DNA of 64,000 nt. Source: Streptomyces sp. XD-27. GTDB lineage: Bacteria; Actinomycetota; Actinomycetes; Streptomycetales; Streptomycetaceae. The notes beneath the pieces are model-generated. The model worked only from the letters and a program-made list of their open reading frames with translations. It ran no database searches and was not told where the DNA came from. The first letter of the stretch is position 1; every line of letters begins with the position of its first letter. Both the position numbers and the translations under genes were made by a program. The stretch is taken from contig NZ_CP130713.1 of assembly GCF_030553055.1 (NCBI RefSeq), positions 5,208,001 to 5,272,000 of the forward strand. The letters run 5' to 3'. This document shows positions 43,732-52,490 of this stretch, piece by piece.

Positions 43732-43788
43732 ATGGACACGCTGTTTGACTCACCTTGGCGGCGTGTTCGAACGATTGTCGGAGAATAA
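43732..43788 (+). CDS. Possible 18-residue leader-type ORF upstream of ychF
   Basis: ATG at 43732 with AAGGAG 8 bases upstream encodes MDTLFDSPWRRVRTIVGE and stops at TAA 43786-43788. A second AAGGAG overlaps its stop, but no start codon follows at proper spacing. It could be a micro-protein, a leader peptide, or the truncated start of a lost gene. Confidence 0.3.
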   Translation: MDTLFDSPWRRVRTIVGE

Positions 43789-43813
43789 GGAGAGAGCACC
43801 GGAGGGGCGACCA

Positions 43814-43960
43814 GGAAGGCGGCCCGGGCGGCCGCGACTGCGGCCGGGGAGGTGACCCGGGCGGAACGGGCGGCCGCGACCGCGGCCAGGGAGGCGGCCC
43901 GGGCGGGACGAGCTGGCTGATCGCGACCAGGGAGGCGGCCCGAGGAACGCGGCCCGGGGT
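43814..43960. repeat. ~42-bp degenerate repeat x3 in the ychF upstream region
   Basis: Units built on GGGCGGCCGCGACCGCGGCC plus AGGGAGGCGGCCCGGGCGG recur about every 42 bp between the divergent DUF6542-like and ychF genes. The rest of this 353-bp gap holds the 18-codon ORF and a TAAACT hexamer at 43980, a possible ychF -10. Confidence 0.75.
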
Positions 43961-44046
43961 GGTGTGCGCCCCGGCCCCGTAAACTGGGGGACCGGCCCTG
44001 CCCGGGCCCGGTCCTTTACCCCTCATCCGTTACGGGAAGTCGCCAC

Positions 44047-45135
<1,089 letters not shown>

Positions 45136-45184
45136 CGGGTGACCTGCCACCACATCGCTGATCTGGCAAGCGTTCAGGTCAGAA

Positions 45185-45212
45185 GGGGTCCACTCTCCTG
45201 GGAGTGGACCCC
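45185..45212 (+). terminator. Terminator of ychF
   Basis: Perfect 11-bp stem GGGGTCCACTC / GAGTGGACCCC with loop TCCTGG, followed by TAGCTCTTT. Confidence 0.88.
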
Positions 45213-45290
45213 TAGCTCTTTCCCGTGCTGGTTCGGTGCTGGGATAGCTGATCGCCCATCAGCCGCTTCCCTCCCCCTGGGGGCGCCGAG

Positions 45291-45314
45291 AGTGGTACGT
45301 TATTAGGTACCACT
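45291..45314. promoter_or_regulatory. Operator of the YefM/YoeB pair
   Basis: Perfect 8-bp arms AGTGGTAC and GTACCACT separated by GTTATTAG, 18 bp before the antitoxin ATG and overlapping the expected promoter. Classic position and symmetry for a Phd/YefM autorepressor site. Confidence 0.75.
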
Positions 45315-45332
45315 TGATGGAGGAGTCGAGTC

Positions 45333-45614
45333 ATGTCCATAACCGCGAGTGAAGCCCGCAAGGAACTCTTTCCTCTGATCAAGAAGGTCAACGAGAACCA
45401 CGAGGCCATCGAGATCGTCTCGAAGCACGGCAACGCCGTGCTTGTCTCGGCTGAGGACTACGCTGCGCTGCGCGAGGGCTCGTACTTGCTGCGCTCGCCG
45501 GCGAACGCCCGGCGGCTGCTCAAGGCGTACGAGAATGCCCTGTCCCACATCAACGTGTCGGAGCGTGAGCTGATCGATCCGGACTCGGCGGACGCTGGTG
45601 CGGGTGCCGCGTGA
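45333..45614 (+). CDS. yefM: Phd/YefM-family antitoxin
   Basis: A 93-residue antitoxin. The N-terminal DNA-binding fold is [20 protein letters not shown] followed by [20 protein letters not shown] and [20 protein letters not shown]; the flexible C-terminus neutralises the toxin. A GGAGGA ribosome site lies upstream of ATG 45333, and a perfect palindromic operator precedes it. The toxin start overlaps its stop by 4 bp, giving the usual coupled expression and autorepression. Confidence 0.93.
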   Translation: MSITASEARKELFPLIKKVNENHEAIEIVSKHGNAVLVSAEDYAALREGSYLLRSPANARRLLKAYENALSHINVSERELIDPDSADAGAGAA

Positions 45615-45865
45615 GGCTTGTCTTCGAGGATCAGGGCTGGGAGGACTACACGTCCTGGCTCAAGAACGACCGCAAGATGCTCGCTCGGATCAACAAGCTC
45701 ATCGAGGACGTCAGGCGTGATCCCTTCTCGGGAATCGGCAAGCCTGAGCCGCTGAAGTACCACTTGCCGGGGGCTTGGTCGCGACGGATCGACGACGAGC
45801 ACCGCCTCGTCTACTTGGTGACCAATAAGGAGATCGTCATCCTCGCAGCCCGGTACCACTACTGA
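45611..45865 (+). CDS. yoeB: Txe/YoeB-family toxin (ribosome-dependent mRNA endonuclease)
   Basis: An 84-residue RelE-fold toxin that cleaves mRNA in the ribosomal A site. The sequence has the YoeB core: [20 protein letters not shown], then [40 protein letters not shown] and the catalytic tail [17 protein letters not shown] with the terminal His-Tyr. Catalytic residues Glu, Arg and His are in place. The start is GTG at 45611 (GTGA overlap). The pair sits alone between ychF and the next module. Confidence 0.94.
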   Translation: MRLVFEDQGWEDYTSWLKNDRKMLARINKLIEDVRRDPFSGIGKPEPLKYHLPGAWSRRIDDEHRLVYLVTNKEIVILAARYHY

Positions 45866-45931
45866 TCGGTGAGTGTGCGGTGTGTGCTGGGATGCCCCTC
45901 CTCTGCCGCGATTACCTCGTCGAAACCTCCG

Positions 45932-45982
45932 TTTCCGCAGGTGGAATCTCTGCGTTCGACGTTCCGCTTCACTGTGTAGCTG
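45932..45982. repeat. Degenerate middle copy of the ychF-end repeat
   Basis: The segment CGTTTCCGCAGGTGGAATCT through GTTCCGCTTCACTGTGTAGC matches 47238-47290 over about 50 bp with roughly three-quarters identity. It includes a GTTCCGCTTCA-GTGTAGC core shared with the end of ychF. It lies between the toxin-antitoxin pair and the next gene, as a module boundary would. Confidence 0.7.
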
Positions 45983-46025
45983 AGTTCCGGTCCAACTTCG
46001 GTGTGAAGAAATGGGGAGTCGCTGA

Positions 46026-47042
46026 ATGGCTGATGTCACCTTTCTGAGTCAGGCTGAACCGGTCGATGAGTACGGCCGTGCTCTTTACGCGGTATCGCGA
46101 TCAATCCTGAGGGCTCACTTCGATGAATTGTCGCAAGCGGACCTCGAAGACCTCAATTGCGATCGGGTGGACGTCACATTTCGACAGCTCGCTAAGCTTG
46201 CTCGCCTCCACCGCGACAAGGGGTCGCGTGGAGATGGGTTTGAGTGGGCCGTTCACGAGGCGATTGTCGGCGGTGAACCACGCGTTGTCGATCTGGTCGG
46301 CGAAGCACTCAAGAAGGTGAGCCCTAGGTCATTCGCCAACTTGGACAGACCGACGTCCTTGATGTTCGGGCACGAGCGTGCACGTCATCTCGGGTTCACT
46401 GATGCTGTTGTCAACAACGCCAGTGGTGATGCGGTGTTGCTGCCTGACGGATCAGGTCGGCCATTTGCATTTGGATCCTGGGTGCCGATCGCTGCTCGCG
46501 GTGTCGCCGCCGAGCCTGAGCTTCGGGAACGGATCAAGAAAGTATGGAAGACCGATCTGTTCCTGAGTAGCGCAGAGAAGGCGCGGTTTGCTGCCGCGAC
46601 TATCAAGAGTAATTGGCATCAACTTGAAGACGGTAACGGGCTCCGAGTGGCGATTGTTCCTCAGGCGCTAGACCTTCCGGCGGGGTATCAGAGGTGGCAG
46701 AGTCTCCACCTGGTTGCACTACCGGACCCGGACGGCTTCATGGGCTTGTTCAACGATGCATATGAGGCAGTTGCTGAAGCGGTTCTGACGGTTGGCAGGC
46801 ACGATCGTGCGCCCTACTACTACAAGCCGAGCGCGAAGGCGCAGAAGATCCAGGCGCAACTGGAGAAGTACGGGAAGGTGAAGGTGGTCGACATACTTGA
46901 CGCCCTGAACGAAGCGGCGCAGCAGAATCTGATTACTGTCGACCGAAAGCTCATGTCGGTGGAAGCGCCTATGTGGCTCAATATCAATGAAAAGCGCACG
47001 CCCATCATTGCACCGAGACCTTCGTTCGAGAAGCTCGACTGA
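46026..47042 (+). CDS. Uncharacterised low-GC accessory protein
   Basis: A 338-residue soluble protein; I recognise no family. The codon use includes many A/T-ending codons and the GC content is visibly below the flanking genes, suggesting transfer. It reads ADVTFLSQAEPVDEYGRALY at the start. The middle has VSPRSFANLDRPTSLMFGHE, FAFGSWVPIAARGVAAE and HDRAPYYYKPSAKAQKIQAQ. The C-terminus looks like a winged-helix arm (KVKVVDILDALNEAAQQNLI). The start is ATG at 46026, with GGGGAGTC upstream. It is flanked on both sides by copies of the ychF 3' end, so it is probably a mobile module next to the toxin-antitoxin module. Confidence 0.7.
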   Translation: MADVTFLSQAEPVDEYGRALYAVSRSILRAHFDELSQADLEDLNCDRVDVTFRQLAKLARLHRDKGSRGDGFEWAVHEAIVGGEPRVVDLVGEALKKVSPRSFANLDRPTSLMFGHERARHLGFTDAVVNNASGDAVLLPDGSGRPFAFGSWVPIAARGVAAEPELRERIKKVWKTDLFLSSAEKARFAAATIKSNWHQLEDGNGLRVAIVPQALDLPAGYQRWQSLHLVALPDPDGFMGLFNDAYEAVAEAVLTVGRHDRAPYYYKPSAKAQKIQAQLEKYGKVKVVDILDALNEAAQQNLITVDRKLMSVEAPMWLNINEKRTPIIAPRPSFEKLD

Positions 47043-47267
47043 TCTCGGAGAGGGGGCCGGTCTCCAACTCGGTTAGCTTGGCCGGGATGCGCAGCGCCGT
47101 GTCGCGAGGGTTCTTCCGCAGCTCGGCCTGTGCTTCCGTTCGGAAGACGGTCCGGTACTTACGCACCGCGCGCCAGCGTCTCCCTCATTAACTCGCACCG
47201 TGCTGGATCGGTGCTGGATGAGGACTTCGGAATCCGCGTTTTCGCAGGTGGGAGCTCTGTGCTGACT

Positions 47268-47294
47268 GTTCCGCTTCAACGTGTAGCGGGTGAC
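47268..47294. repeat. Right copy of the ychF 3'-end direct repeat
   Basis: Exact 27-bp match to 45117-45143. Downstream similarity continues patchily (CTGGCAA, CGT-CAG-TCAG, AGGGGTCC, hairpin, TTCCCGTGC) for about 100 bp, so the duplicated segment included the ychF terminator. Confidence 0.9.
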
Positions 47295-47335
47295 TCACCG
47301 CTACTTCCCTGTTCTGGCAAACGTGCAGATCAGGA

Positions 47336-47363
47336 GGGGTCCGACTCTTCGGAGTCGGGCCCC
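47336..47363 (+). terminator. Duplicated ychF-type terminator with TTCG loop
   Basis: GGGGTCCGACTC - TTCG - GAGTCGGGCCCC (one G:T-type mismatch), followed by TGGTTTTT. A textbook rho-independent terminator, in the same relative position as the ychF terminator after the left repeat. Confidence 0.9.
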
Positions 47364-47385
47364 TGGTTTTTCCCGTGCCGGCCTG

Positions 47386-47885
47386 GTCCGCTACCGGTAC
47401 TTCGGCAATCCTGGAGTCCGCGAGGCCGTCGGCGGCGCCGTGGACGTCCGCGAGCTCACGCTGTCCTGGCCGCACACACCGTTCGGCCCCGTCGGCGAGG
47501 TGATCGAGGCGTCCGGCACCGAGGACGAGCTGATCAAGGCACCTGCCCCGCCTGAAGCTGGTGTGCGTCAGCCCCGGCGGCCCCGTCAACGCCGACCTGG
47601 AAGCGGCGACCCGGCACGGCGTCGCCGTCTGCTACGCGCCTGGTCGCAACGCCGTCGCGACCGCCGAACGCACCCTCACGCTGCTCCTCGCCGCTGCGCG
47701 CGGTGTGCGACGCCCTGGACGGCGGGCAGTTGTCGGGGGCGGGCTTCGACGTATACCCGCACGAGCCGGTCCCGGCCGACTCCCGCCTCCTGACCGCCCC
47801 GGGCATCGTCATGACCCCGCACATCGCGGGCGCCGGCCAGGAAGTCGCCCACAAGGCGGGCCGTGTGCCCAGCCCCACAGAGTAA
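47386..47885 (+). pseudogene. D-2-hydroxyacid dehydrogenase remnant
   Basis: Fragments of a D-isomer-specific 2-hydroxyacid dehydrogenase in different frames: YFGNPGVREAVGGAVDVREL, then LVCVSPGGPVNADLEAATRH and GVAVCYAPGRNAVATAERTL, then CDALDGGQLSGAGFDVYPHE and TPHIAGAGQEVAHKAGR. The start codon and the whole NAD-binding GxGxxG domain are missing, and at least two frame breaks occur. It begins right after the duplicated terminator, so the module boundary may have truncated it. Confidence 0.8.
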
Positions 47886-48000
47886 GGCGTGGTCGATGGC
47901 GTGTGGTGTCTCGCCGGCGGGACACCGCACGCCATCGCCGTCATGGGGACAGGGACATGACAGCCAACGTACAGTCGCACGGCCATTCGGTGTGATGGAG

Positions 48001-48013
48001 GTGGAAATTCCAC
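48001..48013. promoter_or_regulatory. Palindrome upstream of the lasso precursor
   Basis: GTGGAAATTCCAC is a perfect 6-bp-arm palindrome about 27 bp before the precursor start. It is bracketed by two copies of GTGATGG(G)AGGTG (47992 and 48021), the second being the ribosome site. Possible operator of the lasso operon. Confidence 0.4.
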
Positions 48014-48039
48014 TTCCGATGTGATGGGAGGTGATTGCT

Positions 48040-48180
48040 GTGAGCGAGGTACTGAAGAACATCGGGACCGAGGATGTCTACGAGCCGCCGCTGCTCGTCG
48101 AGGCGGGCGAGTACGCCGAGGCGACCCAGGGCAGCATCGGCAGGTTCCCCGAAGTGTCGTTCAACTGGTGGCCATTCTGA
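48040..48180 (+). CDS. Lasso peptide precursor
   Basis: A 46-residue precursor. The leader MSEVLKNIGTEDVYEPPLLV then EAGEYAEATQ has the RRE-binding motif Y-x2-P-x-L-x3-G and the obligatory Thr at -2 (AT-Q). The core is GSIGRFPEVSFNWWPF: Gly1 and Glu8 fit an 8-residue macrolactam ring, with a bulky F-N-W-W-P-F tail that can plug it. The start is GTG at 48040 with GGGAGGTG 8 bases upstream. The cyclase, RRE and protease genes follow in order, after a strong hairpin. I do not recognise the core as a characterised lasso peptide. Confidence 0.92.
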   Translation: MSEVLKNIGTEDVYEPPLLVEAGEYAEATQGSIGRFPEVSFNWWPF

Positions 48181-48192
48181 GCTGCTCGTTGG

Positions 48193-48229
48193 GTGTAGGC
48201 CCCCGACCGTTGTGGTCGGGGGCCTACAC
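48193..48229 (+). terminator. Attenuator/terminator between lasso precursor and enzymes
   Basis: Perfect 16-bp stem GTGTAGGCCCCCGACC, loop GTTGT, exact complement; starts 12 bp after the precursor stop. It should give much more precursor mRNA than enzyme mRNA and stabilise its 3' end. Confidence 0.9.
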
Positions 48230-48264
48230 CCCCACACCATCACCCACCCTGCTTGGAGAAGTTG

Positions 48265-50127
48265 ATGGGCGTCACGTTGGCCCCCTGGTTCGTTGTCCTT
48301 CCTGACCAGGATCTGTCCCCGGATCTTCTCGATCGTCTGCGGAACCTGTCAGGACCGGACTCGTCCCAGGTCGTCCCGCACCCCTCGGGCCGGCCCTGGC
48401 TGGTCGGCCGATGGTCAGACGACGAGATGACCGTCTGCGCTGTGGGTGAGGTACGGCTGGCCGTAGCCGGGATCTGTTCCCTGAACGCCGCCGAACTCGC
48501 CTCACGTGCCGGGAGGATTCGCGCCACCGCGGACATCGAGGCGGCCCTGTCGGGCGCCCACGGCTCTTTCCACGTGTCGGCGTCCGTGGCAGGCAGGTCC
48601 TATGTCCGTGGAAGCTTCTCGGGGAAGCGGCGGGTGTACCGGGCCCAGGTCGACGGCGTCACGGTGTGTGCCGATCGTGCCCATGTCCTGGCCCGGCTGA
48701 CCGGTGCCGAGGTGGACACCGCGCAGCTGGCGCTGCGGCTCGCGGGTGTCACTGTCCCGCATCCGCTCGCTGACAGTGCGTCGTGGTGTGGAGTGGGTGC
48801 CGTACCGCCCGCGGAGGCTGTGGAGTTGAAGCCGGGGGGTGGTGCGCGCGCCCTGCGGTGGTGGCGGGCGCCCGCGGCTGAGCTGCCGCTGCGGGAGGCG
48901 GCGGCCGGGCTGAGGGAGGCGCTGCGGCGGGCGGTCGCGCTGCGCGTCCGGCCGGGGGACGTGGTGGCCGCGGACCTGTCCGGTGGCATGGACTCGACCT
49001 CGCTGTGTTTCCTGGCGGCCGAGGCGGGGGCCCGGCTTGTGACCATGACCCTGCACTGGAGCGCGCCCACCAACGAGGACCGCGCCTACGCCACCCTGGC
49101 CGCCCAACGCCTGCCCCTCGTCGAGCAGCTGGTGTTTCCGGCCGGAGATCTGCCTGCCTGCTTCGCCGGGCTCGACGAGCGTGTGGACCCGGGCGACGGG
49201 CCGTCGCTGGTGAAGCGCGACCGGCTGATACAGCAGCACTTGGCTGAGGAGATGCGTTCGCGCGGAACCCGGCTGCGGCTGTCGGGACACGGTGGAGATC
49301 ATGTCGTCCAGCCGCCCGCAGCCTATGTGCATGGGCTGCTGCGCCGCTCCCCAGTGGCCGGTCTGCGGCACGTGGCCGGGCTCCGCGCGCGCTATCGTCA
49401 GCCACTCGGGACGACCGTGGCGGCGTTGCTCGACCGCCGCTCGTACGCCTCCTGGCTCGCCCATGCCGCGGGGCAGGACCTGCGCACGCCCGCGCCGATG
49501 ATGGACTTCGGCTGGGGCGTGCGCCCGCAGCTTCCGCCCTGGGCGAGCGACCAGGCGGTGGAGCTGTCCCGCGAGCAGCTGCGTGCGGCGGTCCGGGACG
49601 CCGTCGAACCGCTGCATCGCGAGCGCGGTCGGCACGCCTGGATCGCCGCCGTGCAGCAGGCGGGGCTGGGCGACGTGCACATCAGCCGCGACGCGGCGTT
49701 CGCGGGACTGCCCCAGCACACACCGTTCTGTGACGACGCCGTGGTCGAGGCGGCGCTCGCCGCCCGCCCGCACGAGGCCGCGAGCCCCTGGTCGTACAAG
49801 CCGCTGCTCGCCGCCGCCATGGGCGGCCTGGTGCCCGAGCCCATCCTGCGCCGGACGACCAAGGACCACTGCATGCCGGAATGGCAGGAGGGCGTGCGTC
49901 GGCAGCGACGCACCCTTGCCGCCTGGGCCGACGACTCCCGTCTCGTGGCGGCGGGCGTGGCCGACGAGGCGGAGCTGCGCCGGGCACTGCTCTCGCCCGG
50001 ACTGCTGTCCGGCGGCGTGAGCGAACTGGAGGCCACACTGGCCGCGGAGGCGTGGCTGCGCGACGTGGAACATCAGGAAACCCTGAACCACTCGAGGGAG
50101 ATGAACGATGCACCGACTGCACGCTGA
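48265..50127 (+). CDS. Lasso peptide cyclase (asparagine synthetase-like, C protein)
   Basis: A 620-residue ATP-dependent macrolactam synthetase that adenylates the ring Glu side chain and joins it to Gly1. The N-terminal Ntn-like domain (about 1-190) lacks a catalytic Cys2 (MGVTL), as usual. The synthetase domain has the PPi-loop VAADLSGGMDSTSLCFLAAE (about 234-253), the LRLSGHGGDHVVQPP motif (about 338) and YKPLLAAAMGGLVPEPILRR near the C-terminus. The start is ATG at 48265 after GGAGAAG. It overlaps the RRE gene by 20 bp. Confidence 0.95.
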   Translation: MGVTLAPWFVVLPDQDLSPDLLDRLRNLSGPDSSQVVPHPSGRPWLVGRWSDDEMTVCAVGEVRLAVAGICSLNAAELASRAGRIRATADIEAALSGAHGSFHVSASVAGRSYVRGSFSGKRRVYRAQVDGVTVCADRAHVLARLTGAEVDTAQLALRLAGVTVPHPLADSASWCGVGAVPPAEAVELKPGGGARALRWWRAPAAELPLREAAAGLREALRRAVALRVRPGDVVAADLSGGMDSTSLCFLAAEAGARLVTMTLHWSAPTNEDRAYATLAAQRLPLVEQLVFPAGDLPACFAGLDERVDPGDGPSLVKRDRLIQQHLAEEMRSRGTRLRLSGHGGDHVVQPPAAYVHGLLRRSPVAGLRHVAGLRARYRQPLGTTVAALLDRRSYASWLAHAAGQDLRTPAPMMDFGWGVRPQLPPWASDQAVELSREQLRAAVRDAVEPLHRERGRHAWIAAVQQAGLGDVHISRDAAFAGLPQHTPFCDDAVVEAALAARPHEAASPWSYKPLLAAAMGGLVPEPILRRTTKDHCMPEWQEGVRRQRRTLAAWADDSRLVAAGVADEAELRRALLSPGLLSGGVSELEATLAAEAWLRDVEHQETLNHSREMNDAPTAR

Positions 50128-50365
50128 TGTGAGCGCCTGCGCCACGGACGACGGCATGGTCCTTCTCGACGAACGCGACGGGCGCTACTGGCAGTTGAAC
50201 GGCACCGGCGCCCTCGTCGTCCAGGCCCTGCTGGACGGCGCCACGCCGGAGCAGATCGCCGAACGGCTCGCGGCCACCCGCCCGGTGACCCGGGAGCAGG
50301 CGATCGCCGACGTCACGGCGGTGGTCGGACACCTCACCCGGGAAAGGCTGGTTTCCTCGTCGTGA
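50108..50365 (+). CDS. Lasso peptide RRE protein (PqqD-like, B1)
   Basis: An 85-residue PqqD-fold RiPP recognition element that binds the leader and delivers it to the protease. The sequence HADVSACATDDGMVLLDERD then GRYWQLNGTGALVVQALLDG is the typical three-stranded sheet and helix; TPEQIAERLAA and IADVTAVVGHLTRERLV follow. The start is ATG at 50108 inside the end of the cyclase gene, and the protease overlaps its stop by 4 bp. Confidence 0.93.
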   Translation: MHRLHADVSACATDDGMVLLDERDGRYWQLNGTGALVVQALLDGATPEQIAERLAATRPVTREQAIADVTAVVGHLTRERLVSSS

Positions 50366-50781
50366 GCCAGATTCTGGACACCGGTGGCATCCGGCCGACG
50401 CTCGGCTCCCGGATCGCCGTCCGCACCGCCGTCGTCGCCGCCCGGCTCCTCGCCCGACAGCCACCGCGCCGGATCCGAGCAGTCCTGGGCCGGGTGCGGC
50501 GAGGGGCCCGGCCCGCGACGTACGAGGAGGCCCTGCGGGCGCGGCAGGAGGTGACGACCGTCAGCACCCTGTGCGCGGGCCGCTACTGCCTCCCGCGCTC
50601 GCTGGCCACCACCCTGCTGTGCCGCATGCGGGGACATTGGCCCACCTGGTGCAGCGGGGTGCGCACCACGCCCTTCGGGGCCCACGCCTGGGTGGAGGCC
50701 GAGGGCAGACCCGTGGGCGAGCCCGACGACACCGTCACCTACCGGGCGATGATCAAGGTGTCGGCGCAGGAACGGACCTGA
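50362..50781 (+). CDS. Lasso peptide leader protease (transglutaminase-like, B2)
   Basis: A 139-residue papain/transglutaminase-fold cysteine protease that cuts between Gln30 and Gly31 of the precursor. The catalytic Cys is in TLCAGRYCLPRSLATTLLCR (the C-LxRSLA motif, about 70-90), the His in GAHAWVEAEGRPVGEP, and the Asp in the region around EPDDTVTYRAM. The N-terminal basic helices (AVRTAVVAARLLARQPPRRI) are standard. The start is GTG at 50362 (GTGA coupling). No lasso-dedicated ABC exporter follows; export would need another transporter. Confidence 0.94.
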   Translation: MSQILDTGGIRPTLGSRIAVRTAVVAARLLARQPPRRIRAVLGRVRRGARPATYEEALRARQEVTTVSTLCAGRYCLPRSLATTLLCRMRGHWPTWCSGVRTTPFGAHAWVEAEGRPVGEPDDTVTYRAMIKVSAQERT

Positions 50782-50809
50782 CCGGAGGTCCCGGCGAGCG
50801 GACCGCGGG

Positions 50810-51337
50810 TCAGTCCCGCGCGTCCACGTACCCCAGCCGCCGGTTCATGGAGATGGCGCTCGCGTTGGCGGGGTGGTGGAACGTGCGGACCCGCTTCGCC
50901 CCGCACTCCCTGACGAAGCGCATCCCGTAGGCCTTCATGGCGATCGAGATGCCACGTCCCCGGTGGGGCGCCCGCACCCCGGTCATCTCGTTGAACAGGA
51001 AGTCGTCGTGCCGTGACGTCGCCGCGAGCCCGACCCAGGTGTCGCCGTCCAGCGCGATCACGACGCCCCGCGGGTCGTAGGAGGGGACGGCGAAACGGCG
51101 CTCGACGAACTCCTCGTACGTGAAGAACTCGCCGCGCTCGGGGATGTCGGCGGAGCACTCCTTGTTCAGCTCGTACAGCGCGCGGCGGTGCTCCGGCGTG
51201 TCCCCGAGGTCGGCCAGCGTGGTCAGCCGGATGCCGGCGGACCGGCACCGCGTCACGTATTCCTCGAAGACGTCCGCGTCGTACGAGGCCACGTCGAGTT
51301 CGAGCTTCACCCACTGGTCGTCGGTCATGTCGGCCAT
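50810..51337 (-). CDS. GNAT family acetyltransferase
   Basis: A 175-residue acetyltransferase. It opens ADMTDDQWVKLELDVASYDA, the middle is GVVIALDGDTWVGLAATSRH, and the acetyl-CoA loop is GVRAPHRGRGISIAMKAYGM with motif B HPANASAISMNRRLGYV. The start is ATG at 51335-51337 (GTG two codons earlier is possible). It converges on the lasso protease with a 28-bp gap, so it is probably not part of that operon, although tailoring acetyltransferases do occur in lasso clusters. The acceptor is unknown. Confidence 0.85.
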   Translation of the reverse strand: MADMTDDQWVKLELDVASYDADVFEEYVTRCRSAGIRLTTLADLGDTPEHRRALYELNKECSADIPERGEFFTYEEFVERRFAVPSYDPRGVVIALDGDTWVGLAATSRHDDFLFNEMTGVRAPHRGRGISIAMKAYGMRFVRECGAKRVRTFHHPANASAISMNRRLGYVDARD

Positions 51338-51356
51338 TCTCACCCTTCGCGGGTGG

Positions 51357-51971
51357 TCAGGCTCCGTAGCGCCTGGCCGACTCGTTCTCCTGGGCGAGCC
51401 GCCGCAGCGACAGCAGTACGGGCTCGAGGAGCACGGTGAGGACCACCGCGCGTTCGGCCCGATCGAGTGGGTCGTCCGTGTCCTGGAGCTGGTCGAGGTC
51501 GAGGGTCGCGGTGCGCCGGGCCAGTTCCGCGTAGGGGAGGAGGGTCTGCCAGTCGACGTCCACGCCCAGGGAGCGCAGGGTCGTCAGGGTCTCGGCGATG
51601 ACCTGCTTGGCGGGGGCGTGGTCGGAGACCTGCCAGTCGACCGCCTTCACCAGCTCGTCCACTTCGTCGACCGCCGTCCTGCTCGGCTTCGCGGCGGCTT
51701 TGTCGACCGGCCGCGCGCCCAGGACGATGCCGAGCATCTGGTGCATGTCCGAGACGTGCGCGGAGACGCCGGCGAGAACCTCCTTGGCCCCGCTCACCGA
51801 GAGCCCGCGCACGCCCACCAGGGCGCGGATCAGGCGGAGGCGGCGCAGGTGGAGCTCGCTGTAGTCGGCCTGGTTGACGGCGGTGGCCTCGCCTTGGGGC
51901 AGGAGGCCCTCCCGTAGGTAGTACTTGATCGTCGCGACCGGCACCCCGCTGCTCCGGCTCAGCTCAGACAT
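51357..51971 (-). CDS. MerR-family transcriptional regulator
   Basis: A 204-residue regulator with the MerR winged helix at the N-terminus (MSELSRSSGVPVATIKYYLR, EGLLPQGEATAVNQADYSEL, HLRRLRLIRALVGVRGLSVS) and a ~130-residue helical effector domain of unknown ligand specificity. The start is ATG at 51969-51971; GTG at 51975-51977 is better spaced from GGGGAG and remains possible. It is divergent from the monooxygenase-like/MFS pair; a palindrome in the shared promoter probably is its operator. Likely drug- or redox-responsive. Confidence 0.9.
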   Translation of the reverse strand: MSELSRSSGVPVATIKYYLREGLLPQGEATAVNQADYSELHLRRLRLIRALVGVRGLSVSGAKEVLAGVSAHVSDMHQMLGIVLGARPVDKAAAKPSRTAVDEVDELVKAVDWQVSDHAPAKQVIAETLTTLRSLGVDVDWQTLLPYAELARRTATLDLDQLQDTDDPLDRAERAVVLTVLLEPVLLSLRRLAQENESARRYGA

Positions 51972-52024
51972 TCGCACGGTTGTCCGCTCCCCACTGGATA
52001 TGGATAGCTTCACAGTCTACTGTG

Positions 52025-52046
52025 GATAGTGACACTCTCCACTATC
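52025..52046. promoter_or_regulatory. MerR-type operator between divergent genes
   Basis: GATAGTG and CACTATC, perfect 7-bp arms separated by 8 bp, 18 bp before the monooxygenase-like start and 53 bp before the MerR start. MerR proteins bind such dyads between -10 and -35. Confidence 0.65.
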
Positions 52047-52064
52047 GGCAGAGAGGGCAGTACT

Positions 52065-52490
52065 GTGCCGACACTTCCCTGGACAGCTCCGAATCCGGCC
52101 ACTCCCGGGACACGGGCCCTGGTCATGGCATCCCGTTTCGAGGTGCGGTCCCCGCGCGACGTGCCGCGCTTCCTCCTGAAGTCGTTCAGCGCCTGGGGGC
52201 AGGTGCGGAAGGCGCCGGGGGCGCTCGGCGCCTCGCTCATCGCGCAGCCGATGAAGCGCACCTTCTACACGCTCTCCGCCTGGGAGAGCCGTGACGCGCT
52301 CTACGCCTACGCCCGCGCCGAACCGCACCGCAGCATCATGACCGGCCTGCGCTCGACCTGCCGGTCGTCGACCTTCGACTTCTGGGACGTGCCCGTCGAA
52401 GAGCTCCCCCTCAGCTGGGACGACGCCAGGCGCCGGCTGCGCGCCAAGCGCGCCGCGGACGAGGCCGAGCGGAGGACCGATTCTGCATGA
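52065..52490 (+). CDS. Small dimeric alpha/beta-barrel protein, DUF3291/monooxygenase-like
   Basis: A 141-residue protein of antibiotic-biosynthesis-monooxygenase (ABM-like) appearance. VMASRFEVRSPRDVPRFLLK, then PMKRTFYTLSAWESRDALYA and YARAEPHRSIMTGLRSTCRS, are the strand-helix-strand elements with the conserved W-x-S and H. Such proteins oxidise or bind small aromatics, or protect from them. The start is GTG at 52065 after AGAGAGGG. The MFS gene starts inside its stop (ATGA), so the pair is co-expressed under MerR control. Confidence 0.65.
   Translation: MPTLPWTAPNPATPGTRALVMASRFEVRSPRDVPRFLLKSFSAWGQVRKAPGALGASLIAQPMKRTFYTLSAWESRDALYAYARAEPHRSIMTGLRSTCRSSTFDFWDVPVEELPLSWDDARRRLRAKRAADEAERRTDSA

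Noticed and set aside
50810..51337. GNAT as a lasso-tailoring acetyltransferase
   Set aside because: It converges on the lasso operon and reads like a general GNAT; position alone is not enough.
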